A stretch of 64,000 nt of DNA from Cladorhizidae sp. MBARI D1340-BT2. Lineage: Eukaryota > Porifera > Demospongiae > Poecilosclerida > Cladorhizidae. The notes below the pieces were generated by a model. The model worked only from the letters and a program-made list of their open reading frames with translations, did no database searches and was not told the origin of the DNA. Position 1 is the stretch's first letter, and each line of letters opens with the position of its first letter. Where the stretch lies: positions 32,985,663 to 33,049,662 of the forward strand of contig JAQNBH010000015.1 of the NCBI GenBank assembly GCA_028752905.1, read 5' to 3'. Both the position numbers and the translations under genes were made by a program. Positions 22,843 to 33,784 of the stretch are shown here, piece by piece.

Positions 22843-23073
22843 CTTGAGGGGATTTGGTTGCAGTAGTAGTTAAAGTTTCTTCAGTTGGACTGGAGCAGTT
22901 CAGAAGTTGTTGGTCAGGCCTCCAATTTCCCATAATGCATGTAGCAGTCATTATACCGGCAGGACTCAAGCCAGACAGACACTGAAAGTTCACCACATCT
23001 CCTTCCACATATGTACGACTTTCATTCGCTGGCACTGACCCATTCAGAGGAGAGGGAGGGGCACTGCACACAA
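22843..23073 (-). CDS. CCP/sushi exon, copy A
   Basis: A 231-base exon bounded by TTATTAG acceptor and CAAG|GTATGC donor, phase 1 at both ends. It encodes one complement control protein module: VCSAPPSPLNG, GDVVNFQCLSG, TATCIMGNWRP and LLNCSSPTEE supply the four Cys and the Trp. A Thr/Ser-rich linker (EETLTTTATKS) follows. CCP modules mediate extracellular protein binding. It differs from copy B (28384-28617) at a handful of residues and lacks one codon. The open frame and intact splice sites suggest it is still used. Confidence 0.8.
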
Positions 23074-23129
23074 CTAATAAACATTAAAATAAGTATGATG
23101 ACTTTCTTGATATTCAACATAAATTTTCT

Positions 23130-23208
23130 CACTTGACGTATCGACTAAATGTTCTAGCCTTAACCAGGAATAATCTGATGAAGGCTAGAACATTAAGCCA
23201 AACATTAA
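23130..23208. repeat. Inverted pair of CTGATGAAGGCTAG motifs, copy A
   Basis: The left half read on the minus strand (AAGGCTAGAACATTTAGTCG, then ATACGTCAAGTGAG) mirrors the right half on the plus strand (CTGATGAAGGCTAGAACATT, then AAGCCAAACATTAAG). It forms a hairpin of about 30 bases per arm. The same structure occurs at 28670-28745. The right arm is where the TTAA element inserted. Confidence 0.75.
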
Positions 23209-23612
23209 GGGGGGAAAGAGGGCTGAAAACACATATTTTTTCAAATTTTTTTTGCCCAAAAGGGTTCGTAGTATGTCTGGAGTTGGAGTTTCAAGTTTCA
23301 GAGCAAGTGAATACTTGCATCAGAAGATATAGCCATTTTTATACAGTACATTATTATTCCATTTCATTTCATTTCACTTCACATTGGAAGAGGTTCTCTC
23401 CCAGTCTTACCTGGCTACAATCGGGGGGTCGGCGATGATCGCCAACCCAAAATACAGTTTTTATATATCAAAATGTTGCCAATTTCATGGAGACCCTTAC
23501 CAGTCGTTTGCGCAATGAATTGGCCAGGCGGGGGGGTAGTGCGCTACAAGCACGTTTTTTTAGGTCACGTGTTTTTTAGTCGGTTCGCTTGAAACTTTCA
23601 CACTGTTGAGTT

Positions 23613-25335
23613 ATGGGGAAGAGAACAGAGAAGCATTTTAAACAGAAAGGCCAAGGATTCAAGAAGAGTGACGACAAGAAGAAGAAAGCCCTACAGGCGG
23701 CTGTTGCTGAGCCTGTCACATTAGCCGCGCCAGGCAAGTTTTAATGTTTATCTCCGTACTAAAAAGTTACTAGCTGTTTCCTTCCTTTGTTAGTGAGTCT
23801 CTTGGATCCTGTAGGTGGTGTAGCGCCTTCTGTGAATCTTCACTTACCTTGCAATCAATTGCAAATGTCTGAAGAGAGGCCAGTTCCATTTGTGACTATG
23901 ACCAGTGACTATGACCAGGAAGAAGTTGGCTCTCATGGATCGTTCAGCTGCTTCTGTGGCTGTTGCTACTGGATCTACTGGCTCTACCTCTTTGGACTCG
24001 GGTGGTGTTGGAGAACTAGGTAAGGGTAATCGTATAATAAACTTAGATAAGCTGAGAGAGGTCATAGAAAGGTGTAATAAGTGTATTCAATGTGGTAACT
24101 GAGCTCCTTGCAACTGAAGCCCGTAGGGCAGGCATGGTGTCTCATTTTTACTTTTTGTTCAAATTGTAGTAACACTCAAGACATCTCAAACCCTGTATCT
24201 GTAGAAGCATTCTTTGAACATCCAGTCAGTTACTGGGTGCTCGCATTGCTGGAATTAGTCATTCTGGTCTGGAAGATATCACTGCAGTCATGGATATGTT
24301 GCCCACTCTTGGTTCCACTTGTTTTTTTAAAATATACTAGGTCAATAGGGAGTGACGCAAATGCAGTAACAGAGAATTATGTTGGATGCCACTCATAGGT
24401 TACATGGAGTGACGCAAATGCAGTAACAGAGTATTATGTTGGATGCCGCTCATAGGTTACATGTTTTATAGGGTTAGGCATGAAGACATCATTGATGTTA
24501 GTATTACTGTTGACGGCACATGGCTTAGACAGGGCCACAAATCAAATTATGGCTTGGTTGCGGTGATGTCTTGGGACACTGGAGAAGTTTTAGATTATTA
24601 TCTTATGTCTAAGTTCTGTCAAGCTTGTGCGCGAAGACCTGAAGATGAAACAGAAGCAAGTTACACAGAATGGTTTGAGGGTCACAAGGTAAAAATTGTG
24701 AAGCCAATTTTGAAGGCTCTTCGGGTTCTATGGAAGTTGTAGGAACACAAACTTTTTTAGTGTTCAGTGGAGAGACTGAAGCTTAGGTACACACACATAA
24801 ATTAGTGATGGGTATACAAATGCACATATACGGTTGTTGGAAGTCGAGCCTTACGGTCCTAGTGTCTTTGGGTGGTGCTAGGGGGGTTAGTCGTGTGTCT
24901 ATAGTTAAAATGCAAACCTACTATAGGGGAGCAATTAGAAAGGACAACCTAGAGGGGATGATTTGCGATGTGAAAGCGATTTTTTATCACTCTTAGTCAA
25001 CTATGGAACATCCCAACACGAGTATTGTCCTACAGGAGTTTTGAGTTGGTGTAAGTTTAATCCAGCTTGTGCTAAAGGTGAGGTACCACCAGTACCGATA
25101 GGCCTATGATTCCTCTGGACAAGGCTAGGAGGTTTTTGATAAATCAATGTCCGAGGATCTTTTGTGCAAATGTTTAGGTGGTTATACACAACCAAAATGA
25201 GTTTAATTCTGTTGTGTGGAGTAGAGCGGGTAAGACAGAACATATGAGTGCAACAAGTGTCAGGCTTGCTGTTGAGAGGCAGCAGAGTTCAATGGAGGGC
25301 GGAGCATTGTATGGTCCTGGCATGGGGGACCTGTA
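23613..25335 (+). pseudogene. Kolobok/Mutator-like transposase, decayed
   Basis: Translation probably starts at ATG 23613 with a basic, Lys-rich leader (MGKRTEKHFKQKGQGFKKSD). A short intron (23734-23793) with a GC donor (CAG|GCAAGT) and TTGTTAG acceptor joins exon 2 in frame. A 13-base tandem duplication (TGACTATGACCAG twice, 23896-23921) then shifts the frame. Next are GNRIINLDKLREVIERCNKC (paired Cys), ARRAGMVSHFY, and the catalytic block ITVDGTWLRQGHKSNYGLVA with TGEVLDYYLMSKFCQAC (24490-24625). Near 24800-25000 are remnants of the DGD block and TYYRGAIRKDNLEGMICDVK. NEFNSVVWSRAGKTEH near 25200 carries the late acidic residue. These match Mutator-like/Kolobok transposases. Confidence 0.8.
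24350..24463. repeat. 57-base tandem duplication in the transposase
   Basis: Two head-to-tail copies start GAGTGACGCAAATGCAGTAA and end CATAGGTTACATG, with two base differences. The length is 19 codons, so the frame is kept. Confidence 0.92.
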
Positions 25336-26901
25336 ACATTTTATTTTGTTATGTGTCTTTTGCTTTCTATTGTCAAACAGAGATTACTGGATGATACTTT
25401 TGTTTATGTGTCTTTTTGTCAAGCTTAGGAATTAGTGGAGGATGACTTTTGTTTGTGTTCTATTGTTTTTCTGGGATTACTGGAGGGTGTCGGTAGGCAT
25501 GTGTGGAGGGTGACGATGGATGGACCTGGGCATGGGAGCCCTGCAAATGATGACGTGTTTATGTTTGCTAATTCAATATTAGCAAAGCAACATACATGTA
25601 ATAAGTCTGATGCGTCTTTAATTTATGTGTATGTATATATATATATTGTTGGTTTTCAGGTTGTAGTTAGGATGTAGGATACTGTTGTTGTTGAAAACAT
25701 AAAGGACTGTGAAAAGTCAAACATTTTGTTTGTACACACACAATTCTAGTAATGAGGGATGTATTCTGGTGAACAGGGGGTGTTTCTGGCAGCTGGGATG
25801 TGATTACAAACTGCTTGGACTTCAAGGCTCAATATCTCTGAAGTGATTTTTGAAAAACCGTTAAAATGATAACTTGAATATTTTTTATCCTTTCATTAAA
25901 AAAAACACATCATTTGAAAGCAATTTTTATATTCTACAACTTGCGTGAGAGTTTTTGTTTGATAGCATTACTAAAAAAGACCTATAGATGAAAATGTAAC
26001 GTGATGTCATAAAGCTATGTTCAGAAAATGAGACCAAAAAACATTTTTTCAAAATTTCAAGACGCGCAGTTTGTAGTACTCATTATGATTGACTAATAGA
26101 CCGAATAAGAGCCTCGCAAAGGTCGTTACTGCAACGTGGTTTACTTAACGGCTTACGGTCCACACTAGAAGGGCCTATAATGAGCTAGGAAAAAATTATG
26201 GCGAAACAAAATAACAAAAGAGACTTACCATTAGAAAGTACAGACTGCAAGCTATAATTTGATATATAAATTGGGAAACTAGAGTGAATGCGAGCAAAGA
26301 TATGGTACTTTATATGAGACTACGCGATACGCAGCCTTCTTTCCCCCTTAAGTGAATGAATACTAATTGATTATTGAGAAAGTCTACTACGCCAAGTGAG
26401 AGTTTGTTGTGATGGGTCTGGCATCCATACTCCATTACTGCCCACTCGTGTGCACTGTTATGTCTGCTTAGTTTGAGGCCAGTACTCATCCATGTCTTTG
26501 TTGTTGTTGTTATTACCCATGTAGCGTCAGATACAGTCAGCACATGCTGACCACTGTTCAGCAGTGGGACCACTTCTGGACTTCAGCCATGCCCCATTTC
26601 AGCAGTATTGCCTATTGCATATGGCCAGGCTGCATGCTACATGCTTCTGGCACTGTGAAGTGGCCAACAGTGGGATATGGTGGGTCCTGTACTGGGTAAA
26701 AGTGGGGGAGTGTATGCCAGCTATGACATCCTCCATTGCATAGAGGAGATATGCTGACTTGATATATACAGAGTGGGGACCCCCACCACTAAGGATACCA
26801 TTCGGCTCCCTTTCACTCTCCTGTATGATAGTGATAGTATCCTGTATGATAGTGATAGTATCCTGAAGTGTTAGAATCCTGGTGTGTGAACTCAAAGCTT
26901 T

Positions 26902-27500
26902 GCACTGGCTGGTGACACTCGAAACACCGAGGTAGATCTAATACCAGCATTGTCTGGTGACACTGGAAACACCAAGGTAGATCTAATGCTAGCACTGGCT
27001 GGTGACACTGAAAACACCCAGGTAGATCTAATGCTAGCACTGGCTGGTGACACTCGAAACTCCCAGGTAGATCGAATGCTAGCACTGGCTGGTGACACTG
27101 AAAATACCCAGGTAGATCTAATGCTAGCACTGCCTGGTGACACTGGCAACACCCAGGTAGATCTATTGCTAGCACTGGCTCATGAAACTGGAAACACCCA
27201 GGTAGATCTAATGCTAGCACTGGCTGGCAACACTTGAAACACCCAAGTAAATCTAATGATACTGTAGCACTGGCTGGTGACACTGGAAATACACAGGTAG
27301 ATCTAATGCTAGCACTGGCTTGTGACATTGGAAATACCCAGGTAGATCTAATGCTACAATTAGCTGGTGATACTGGAAACACAGAGGTAGATTTAATGCT
27401 AGCACTGGCTGGTGACACTGGAACACCCAAGTAGATCTAACGCTAGCACTCGCTGGTAACACTGGAAAACCCAGGTAGATCTAAAGCTAGTACTGGCTAT
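26902..27500. repeat. 45-base minisatellite, long allele (about 13 units)
   Basis: The unit reads GGTAGATCTAATGCTAGCAC then TGGCTGGTGACACTGRAAACACCCA. Because 45 is a multiple of three, long frames stay open on both strands (15-residue repeats such as AGDTGNTQVDLMLAL on plus). It is intronic relative to the receptor gene; coding use is unlikely. Confidence 0.92.
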
Positions 27501-28383
27501 CAAGTCTTTAAAAACTGTGCTCCTCTGCTCTGAACCTGACTGGAACTGCACGTGATCTGATTCACAGAATTGCCAGAGGGAGGTAGCCCTTCTAATTTTA
27601 GCCTTATTTAAATAGTATTTCTTAGAACCTTTAATGGGGGGACATAACCATTTTTTACAAAGTTTTGTGGTCCAACTTTGGAGTACATAGATTCTGGACA
27701 CTTCGCTCTATGAGCTTGATATATACAGTACCAAAATGACTGTTTTTATGGCGCTATACTGTTATGCTGCAAAATTAAATCAAAACATGCATGATAGCAT
27801 ATTCATGTTTTAGCACTTAATGAATACACTTATTTTGTAGAATAGGGTTTCCTCTAGCCTGTCTGGCACTTTCCAATTAGGAGCTGAAAATACGAGCATG
27901 CAGTTTCTGAGGTCCACAACTTCGACTGCCTATAACTAGGATATAGTTGTATCAAAATGCAACAGTTTTAGTATCAAAAGAGAGCACATAGAGGGCTATA
28001 TTTTGAACTATATATTGAGTGAAGTGTGCAGAATCTATAGAGCTCCAAATTCATAACCACAAGTTTTTAAACACTTTAAAAAAAATTATATTGCCATCCT
28101 ACACACCCCACAACAACAACTTTGTATGGAGCACACCTTAATACCAAGTGGGTCAGATGTCAACTGTCTATAATGTACAGGGCTTACCTGCAGCTCTTTG
28201 TAACATTATAATACCTACTATCACTTGTTTACATTGTATTGAGAACCTTTAAAGATGTTCTTCTAGCACAGTGATTGATCATGTTCTTACTTGAGTGGCA
28301 ACAGAAGCCATCCACTTGCATATTCACACACACTTCTAGAATGAACTTTCCCCACAGACCTAATAGGTAAGGCAATTGCATAC

Positions 28384-28617
28384 CTTGAGTGGATTTGGTT
28401 GCAGTAGTAGTTGTAGTGTCTTCAGTTGGACTGGAGCAGTTCAGCAGTTGTGGCTCAGGCCTCCATTTTCCTTCCATATTGCATGTAGCAGTCATTATAT
28501 CTGCAGGACTCAAGCCAGAAAGACACTGAAAGTTCACCACATCTCCTTCCACATATGTACGACTTTCATTAGCTTGCACTGACCCATTCGGAGGAGAGAG
28601 CGGGGCACTGCACACAA
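28384..28617 (-). CDS. CCP/sushi exon, copy B
   Basis: A 234-base exon with acceptor TTATTAG and donor CAAG|GTATGC, phase 1 at both ends. The module reads VCSAPLSPPNGSVQANES, GDVVNFQCLSGLSPADIM, TATCNMEGKWRPEPQ and LLNCSSPTED. The four Cys and the Trp are in the order of a complement control protein fold. A Thr-rich linker (TEDTTTTTATKST) that could carry O-glycans separates it from the next module. Most differences from copy A are single substitutions outside the Cys/Trp scaffold, which suggests retained function after duplication. Confidence 0.83.
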
Positions 28618-28874
28618 CTAATAAACATTAAAATAGGTATGATGACTATCTTGATAATTATCTCACTTGACGTATCGACTAGATGTTCTAACCTTCATCA
28701 GGAATAATCTGATGAAGGCTAGAACATTAAGCCAAACATTAAGTGAGTGAATATAAGTTGATTATTGAGAAAATAATTGTACTTATACTATGCCAAGTGA
28801 GAGTTTGTTGAGATGGGTCTGGCATCCATACTCTATCACTGCCCACTCGAGATATCTGCTTAGTTTGAGGCCAG

Positions 28875-29475
28875 TACCCATCCATGTCTTTGTTGTTGTT
28901 GTTGTTAATGTGTACTCATGTAGAGTCAGATACAGTCAGCACAAGCCATGTCTTCTTGTTGTTGATTGTGTACCCATGTAGAGAGAGATACAAGTCAGCA
29001 CATGCCATGTCTTGTTGTCGTTATTGATTGTAGAGTCAGATACAGTCAGCACATGCCATGTCTTGTTGTTGTTGATTGTGTACTCATGTAGAGTCAGATA
29101 CAGTCAGCACATGCCATGTCTTGTTGTTGTTGATTGTGTATTCATGTAGAGTCAGATACAGTCAGCACATGCCATGTCTTGTTGTTGATTGTGTATTCAT
29201 GTAGAGTCAGATACAGTCAGCGCATGACATGTCTTGTTGTTGTTGTTGATTGTGTACACATGTAAGAGGCAGATACAGTCAGCACATGCCATGTGTTGTT
29301 GTTGTTGTTGTTGATTGTGTACTCATGTAGAGTTAGATACAGTCAGCACATGCCATGTCTTGTTGTTGTTGATGATTGTGTACTCATGTAGAGTCAGATA
29401 CAGTCAGCACATGCCATGTCTTGTTGTTGTTGATGATTGTGTACTCATGTAGAGTCAGATACAGTCAGCAGGACA
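28875..29475. repeat. Minisatellite of about 58 bases with an internal GTT run (about 10 units)
   Basis: The unit is CATGTAGAGTCAGATACAGT, CAGCACATGCCATGTC, then TTGTTGTTG of variable length and ATTGTGTACT. One unit-like segment also lies at 26490-26550 before copy B, so the array probably arose from the duplication edge. Confidence 0.92.
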
Positions 29476-30746
29476 TATTGTACACAAGTTAGATAGGGGG
29501 GCGGGGGATTAGATAGATATAGGATCTGGAAGACATGATTTCATGTTTTTAGCTTATTGGGAGGTTGCTAGTGTACTACTTTAGTGAAGGACTTGAGGCA
29601 TGCTTGAAATGCTTTGAAGTGTATTGGACACTACAATCAGCCAAAACCATGGTTTAGGAGACCAAGAAGCTATCAAAGGGATTTTTATCTGAGATATAAA
29701 CTTTGGTTTATTTGTTCGCCACTGTGATATAAGGGCCAAACCAATTTAAGGAGTACTATTGCACTGCACAGTAGATAGATTTTTGAAGATGAATTTCAAG
29801 GGCTTTTACACTTCTTTTAGTTATGAAGTGATTGGTTTACTCCCACTATAAAGAATTCACGGCCTGCTGGGAATCTTATTGGAGCTAATAGCGGCTACAA
29901 CCACATATAGGCAGCTAGGAAACTGCCCATGTGTGGGTTGAGATGTGAGCTTCATGTTTGGGTGGTTGCCATCCATGATGTATTAGTGACCCACAAACAC
30001 CATAACTTCTCAAGTGTTATGATGTGCAGGTGTAGACAGCATTGCAGGAATTATAAAGTAAATGCAGATTAAAATGGCATTTTTATGTCATGTGATAATA
30101 CAGTACAAGTTAAAATAAACTTTATGTCTGTGTTATTTAGACCCATCACTCAAAGCCCACTCACTCTAAAATATGAAACAAAAATTACAGTGATGACAAT
30201 GTGGCAAATGGGAGAAGTAATTTTTGGTTTTTTATTTTTTATCCTTGACTACAGTCCTCTGAGAATTGGTGAAGTAGCCCTCAACATCACAGCATCTGAG
30301 GGCCCTTGACATCACAGCATGTAAATTTGGATAGGAGCAGCTGTAAACATCGAAACAGCTACTGAAAGATCTCTCAGTGACACTCTCAAGATTGGTAAAG
30401 GTGAACAAATGTTCATTTATCGCCTCCACTGCCTCCACCACTGATGATATCAGCTCCTGGAAACCTATCCTCTTACCTGGACACTGGTTTAGCTCATAAT
30501 CCAGAATGTTTACCTGCTGCCCCCTGCCAGTGGAGAATAACTTCCTTTTTTTAAATCCATTATATTTATGCCATTACAAATGAATTTCATGGGTGGTTCA
30601 TGCATTCGATATATTCTGCATGAGCATCCAATGCTACGTAAATGTAAAGTTTATTTTAACCTATTCTGTATATATATATTAGAAAAAGAGAACATGATGT
30701 TTAACTTGAATATAGCTGTATGATTAATTAGACAAGTGTAATGTAC
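29476..30746. other. Intronic region, no gene seen
   Basis: No domain or exon recognised. A 69-codon minus frame at 30232-30441 lacks clear splice context and similarity. Confidence 0.3.
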
Positions 30747-31019
30747 CTCTCAAGAAGCTGATGTCCCTCCTAACTGGCCCTGCACAGTTACTGGCTGTGA
30801 TGATGAACATGTAGTTTGTGTTGTAAAGGAGAGTAATGGCAGCACGGATGGTAGAAGAAGTAGTGTTCTGCAAAGAACCTAGGGACTCAGCAGAAGGTGA
30901 GACCTCCAGAGTGGGAGTTCCTCTCCCATTAGTGATGGTGAACTGCAGAGTCAGTCTCAAGGTGTTGGCTTCATAAATAACATCATCACTGTTCACAGCA
31001 AATACAACTGGAGGAGTGG
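30747..31019 (-). CDS. FN3-like exon
   Basis: A 273-base exon with acceptor CCTTATCCAG and donor AGAG|GTACAT, phase 1 at both ends, encoding 91 residues. It starts ATPPVVFAVNSDDVIYEANT, continues with beta-strand-like LRLTLQFTITNGRGTPTLEV and ends NTNYMFIITASNCAGPVRRD. The Pro-rich start and the Y-x-F-x-I-x-A-x-N-x-x-G signature match the G-strand side of fibronectin type III domains. The B-strand Trp is not evident, so a divergent FN3 or other beta-sandwich is possible. As an extracellular module it would act as a spacer or adhesion unit between the Ig and CCP exons. Confidence 0.65.
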
Positions 31020-31650
31020 CTGGATAAGGAAATCAGTGCTACTATTAAATATATAAAAGAGGACCGATGACTGATGGTTAGGCCTCTATAGAATTCAAGG
31101 GAATGTTTTGGTGGAGGACTCGACAGGACTCTTTGGAATAACTTTTCACGGGTAATGCCGTGGTCATGTCAGATTAGGAATAGGGGTTTCCCCTTGAGAT
31201 CAAAACACAGAATACAACATTACAGCTCTTGGCATTATCACCAGTTGCGCTATTTTATTAGGGACTTACTCCTGATGATACAACACAAGTGCTGCAACAT
31301 GACAGCATTAAACTCACACCATGCAAGCAGTTTGCTATTGAGCCTGCCTCTAATCTTACTCCATTAACAACACCACACCTGCTGAAATTTACAGAAGGCA
31401 GCATCACCATCGACAGGTTCTACGCAAAACTTTTTTTTTTGTTTCTTTTGAGTGTTCATAATGATAGGGGCCTGGGCCTTGCTTCAGGCAGCAATTATAA
31501 AAAGGGAAAATCGAGGACAAAATGTGATTATAGGAAACGGTACATGTGCAATCACAATGTGTGTTTTCATAGTGTGTGGGAGCAGCACTCTCAGGAATAT
31601 CAATTTTCATGACAAGTCATCAACATTTTCAGTATGCTTGACCACTTAAC
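31020..31650. other. Intronic region, no gene seen
   Basis: Only short frames without recognisable similarity. Confidence 0.3.
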
Positions 31651-31950
31651 TACTTAGTACCTGAAACACACATTGCAGAGTTGGGGCCTAACTAATTAGA
31701 ACTGCCTAGCACTTTCCAATGAGAAGACACACCTGCAGCCAATTCAGGCACTCGAGATTTCGAGGTCCCCATGTTAGCTGCAGGTAACTTTGGCATGGTT
31801 ACACACATGCATTAAGCAAAAGAGAGCACACAGAGAGATCTATATTTTAAGGTAATAAAAAACTCGTACAGTGAAGTGTGCAACGTCCATGCAGCTCCAA
31901 AGTTGTAATCACAACATTCCCTTCCCCCTTTTTATGGTTTATAGTAGGTC
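31650..31950. repeat. Intronic repeat, copy near 31.8 kb
   Basis: Shares AAAAGAGAGCACACAGAGAG, an AGTGAAGTGTGCA segment and GCTCCAAAGTTGTAATCACA with copies at about 22330-22560, 27860-28090 and 35430-35720, all in the same orientation. Total length is about 300 bases. Nature unknown. Confidence 0.7.
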
Positions 31951-32124
31951 CGCTTTCATGGAGAGCCCAGCTACAGGGTGCTACACCCAGCTTCACAAGG
32001 GCTTGACAGGGGGCTCAGTTAGAAGGTACAGATAATAGAACAGGTTTACTAGGCTCCTATCATTATTTTCAAGCTGGTGTGACATCAAGAGAGACTACCT
32101 ACAACAACAATATAAAGTCTGTTA

Positions 32125-32262
32125 TCAATACTTGTATCCCTCCATTTTGTCTGGGCCATGCTGGCTGCCCATGCTAGTCTATATATATAATACTTGCATC
32201 CCTCCTCTGTTTTGTCTGAGCTATGCTGGCTGCCCCTGCTAGTCTATATATATATAAAGTAG
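32125..32262. repeat. Tandem duplication of about 68 bases
   Basis: Two copies built on TTTTGTCTGRGCYATGCTGG followed by CTGCCCMTGCTAGTCTATAT. Confidence 0.8.
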
Positions 32263-33179
32263 TAGCGTTTGTTATCTTCAATGTGAGGATTTGTAAAGCA
32301 CTCATCTCTCAGGAACCCACAACCTATCCAAACCAAACTTTCTGTGGCCTTTAAAAACAGACCTTTAAAAACAGACCAAGAAAGGTTTATTTCTAACTTT
32401 TGAAATGGTCTGGTCATGCTGTTTGTGATCATAGACAGCCATTTTGTTTAGGGAAACACCTGCACATGTGTTCATAACATTCCAAAAGACACAAACAGCA
32501 GCAGCAGCAGCAGCAGCAGTAGCAGCAATATCAACAACTCCCCTGCAAAATGCACGCTAAATATTGTCCTGATATCACAAACAGCCAAAATCAAACTAAA
32601 ATCCCCAAACCTCTACAAAGCTATCAAAATTAAGTGAATGGTATTCTAATTTTCTGTGAATTACTAACACGAACAAAACCAAAAAAAAATTGTGCTCTGT
32701 GAACCTAAATGACAACTAGAACCTGGGGCTGGGCTCAGGATAAGCTGCTCGCAGCAATGGAATAAACTCCTTCATCATGAGAACCTAGATGAGTAATGAC
32801 AAATACGAATTACTAGAGCAGTAAATAGTTTTGACCTGATATCAGCAGTGATCTTTAATGTGGGACTGGAGGGTGGAACTGTGAGCAATACTTGCATCAC
32901 CTCTCTTTTTCCACCCCTATCCTGGAAACACCCAGGTACTCCTGCTAATTAAATGACAAAAATTTAAAAACAAATGTCAGCATTAAAAAGGTTGAGGCAG
33001 GGAAGGGCATAATTTTTTTCCAAAATGGATCTAGAGTCTACTTGGTAAGTGCAGGAAATGGGAGAAAACCTAGGCAGGTAATATTGCCAACTAAGTATGA
33101 CATGAGCTAACTAGTTAATGTAAGTGATAAGAATGTAATAAATAGGAAGCAGACAAGGGTAAATCAGTACAAGCTGACT
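32263..33179. other. Intronic region with a CAG microsatellite
   Basis: A (CAG)n run of about 30 bases lies at 32496-32530. Nothing else recognised. Confidence 0.4.
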
Positions 33180-33640
33180 AAGTGTGGCTGGAGCAGGCAA
33201 ATTCAAAATGGCAGGAACAAACTAGCACTAGATGGCAGGAGCAGGGAAGTTCAACATGGCAGGAACAAACCAGTACTAGCTGGCTAAGTGTGGCAGGAGC
33301 AAGGAAGTTAAAAATGACAGGAATAAACTATTACTAGATGGCTATGTTGGGCAGGAGCAGGCGTTCAACTTGGCAGGAACAAACTAGTACTAGCTGGCTA
33401 AGTGTGGCAGGAGCAAGCAAGTTCAACGTGGCAGGAACAACCCAGTACTAGCTGGCTAAGTGTGGCAGGAGCAAGCAAGTTCAAAATGGATGGAATAAAC
33501 CAGTACTAGCTGGCTTAGTGTGGCAGGAACAAGCAAGTTCAACATGGCAGCAGCAAAGCCAACCACAGCAAGATCACGAGCCAGGGCCAGCAGGTTTAAC
33601 ATTGCAATAGAAAACCCAAGCAGGCAAGGCAGGAGCCAGC
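33180..33640. repeat. Minisatellite of about 58-60 bases (about 8 units)
   Basis: Units contain GGCAGGAGCAAGCAAGTTCA, ACATGGCAGGAACAAACCAG and TACTAGCTGGCTAAGTGT. Units at the right end are more diverged. Confidence 0.9.
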
Positions 33641-33784
33641 ATATGCTGACATGGGCATACAAATCAGCGGAGGGGGGGGGAAGGGTTCTTGGATCTATAT
33701 AGCTGCCTTACCCCACAAACCCCGATTTGACTTCATCCCTCTTTACATAACAGCCTAAAAGTAAATCTAATAATTTTCTTATGT

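Larger units (their letters stand above)
15228..23208. repeat. Segmental duplication copy A, split by insertions
   Basis: Bases 15228-15302 and 20748-23208 align in order with 26557-28745: TGTTCAGCAGTGG, the ATGCTTCTGGCACTGTGAAG block, the 45-base minisatellite, an intronic repeat, the CCP exon, and an inverted pair of CTGATGAAGGCTAG motifs. Copy A is interrupted by the Gmr1-like element (15303-20747) and the pogo-like element (21266-21800) and has fewer minisatellite units. Without insertions the unit is about 2.0-2.4 kb. Confidence 0.9.
23209..26347 (+). mobile_element. Kolobok/Mutator-like DNA transposon at a TTAA site
   Basis: A 3.1-kb element with terminal inverted repeats GGGGGAAAGAGGGCTG (left) and, reversed, GGGGGAAAGAAGGCTG (right). 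TTAA lies on both sides (23205-23208 and 26348-26351), or TTAAG if the ambiguous G is counted in the target. The homologous junction at 28740-28750 lacks the element, confirming the boundaries. TTAA duplication is the hallmark of Kolobok and piggyBac; the transposase motifs favour the former. Confidence 0.88.
26352..28745. repeat. Segmental duplication copy B
   Basis: This is the counterpart of copy A without the Gmr1-like and pogo-like elements. It holds the flank with CAGATACAGTCAGCACATG, the 45-base minisatellite at 26902-27500, the intronic repeat at about 27600-28090, the CCP exon at 28384-28617 and the inverted motif pair at 28670-28745. The A/B junction carries the TTAA transposon. Confidence 0.9.

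Noticed and set aside
26813..27430. 205-residue minus-strand open frame
   Set aside because: Open only because the 45-base satellite unit lacks stops; the opposite strand is equally open, and no splice sites fit the phase-1 pattern.
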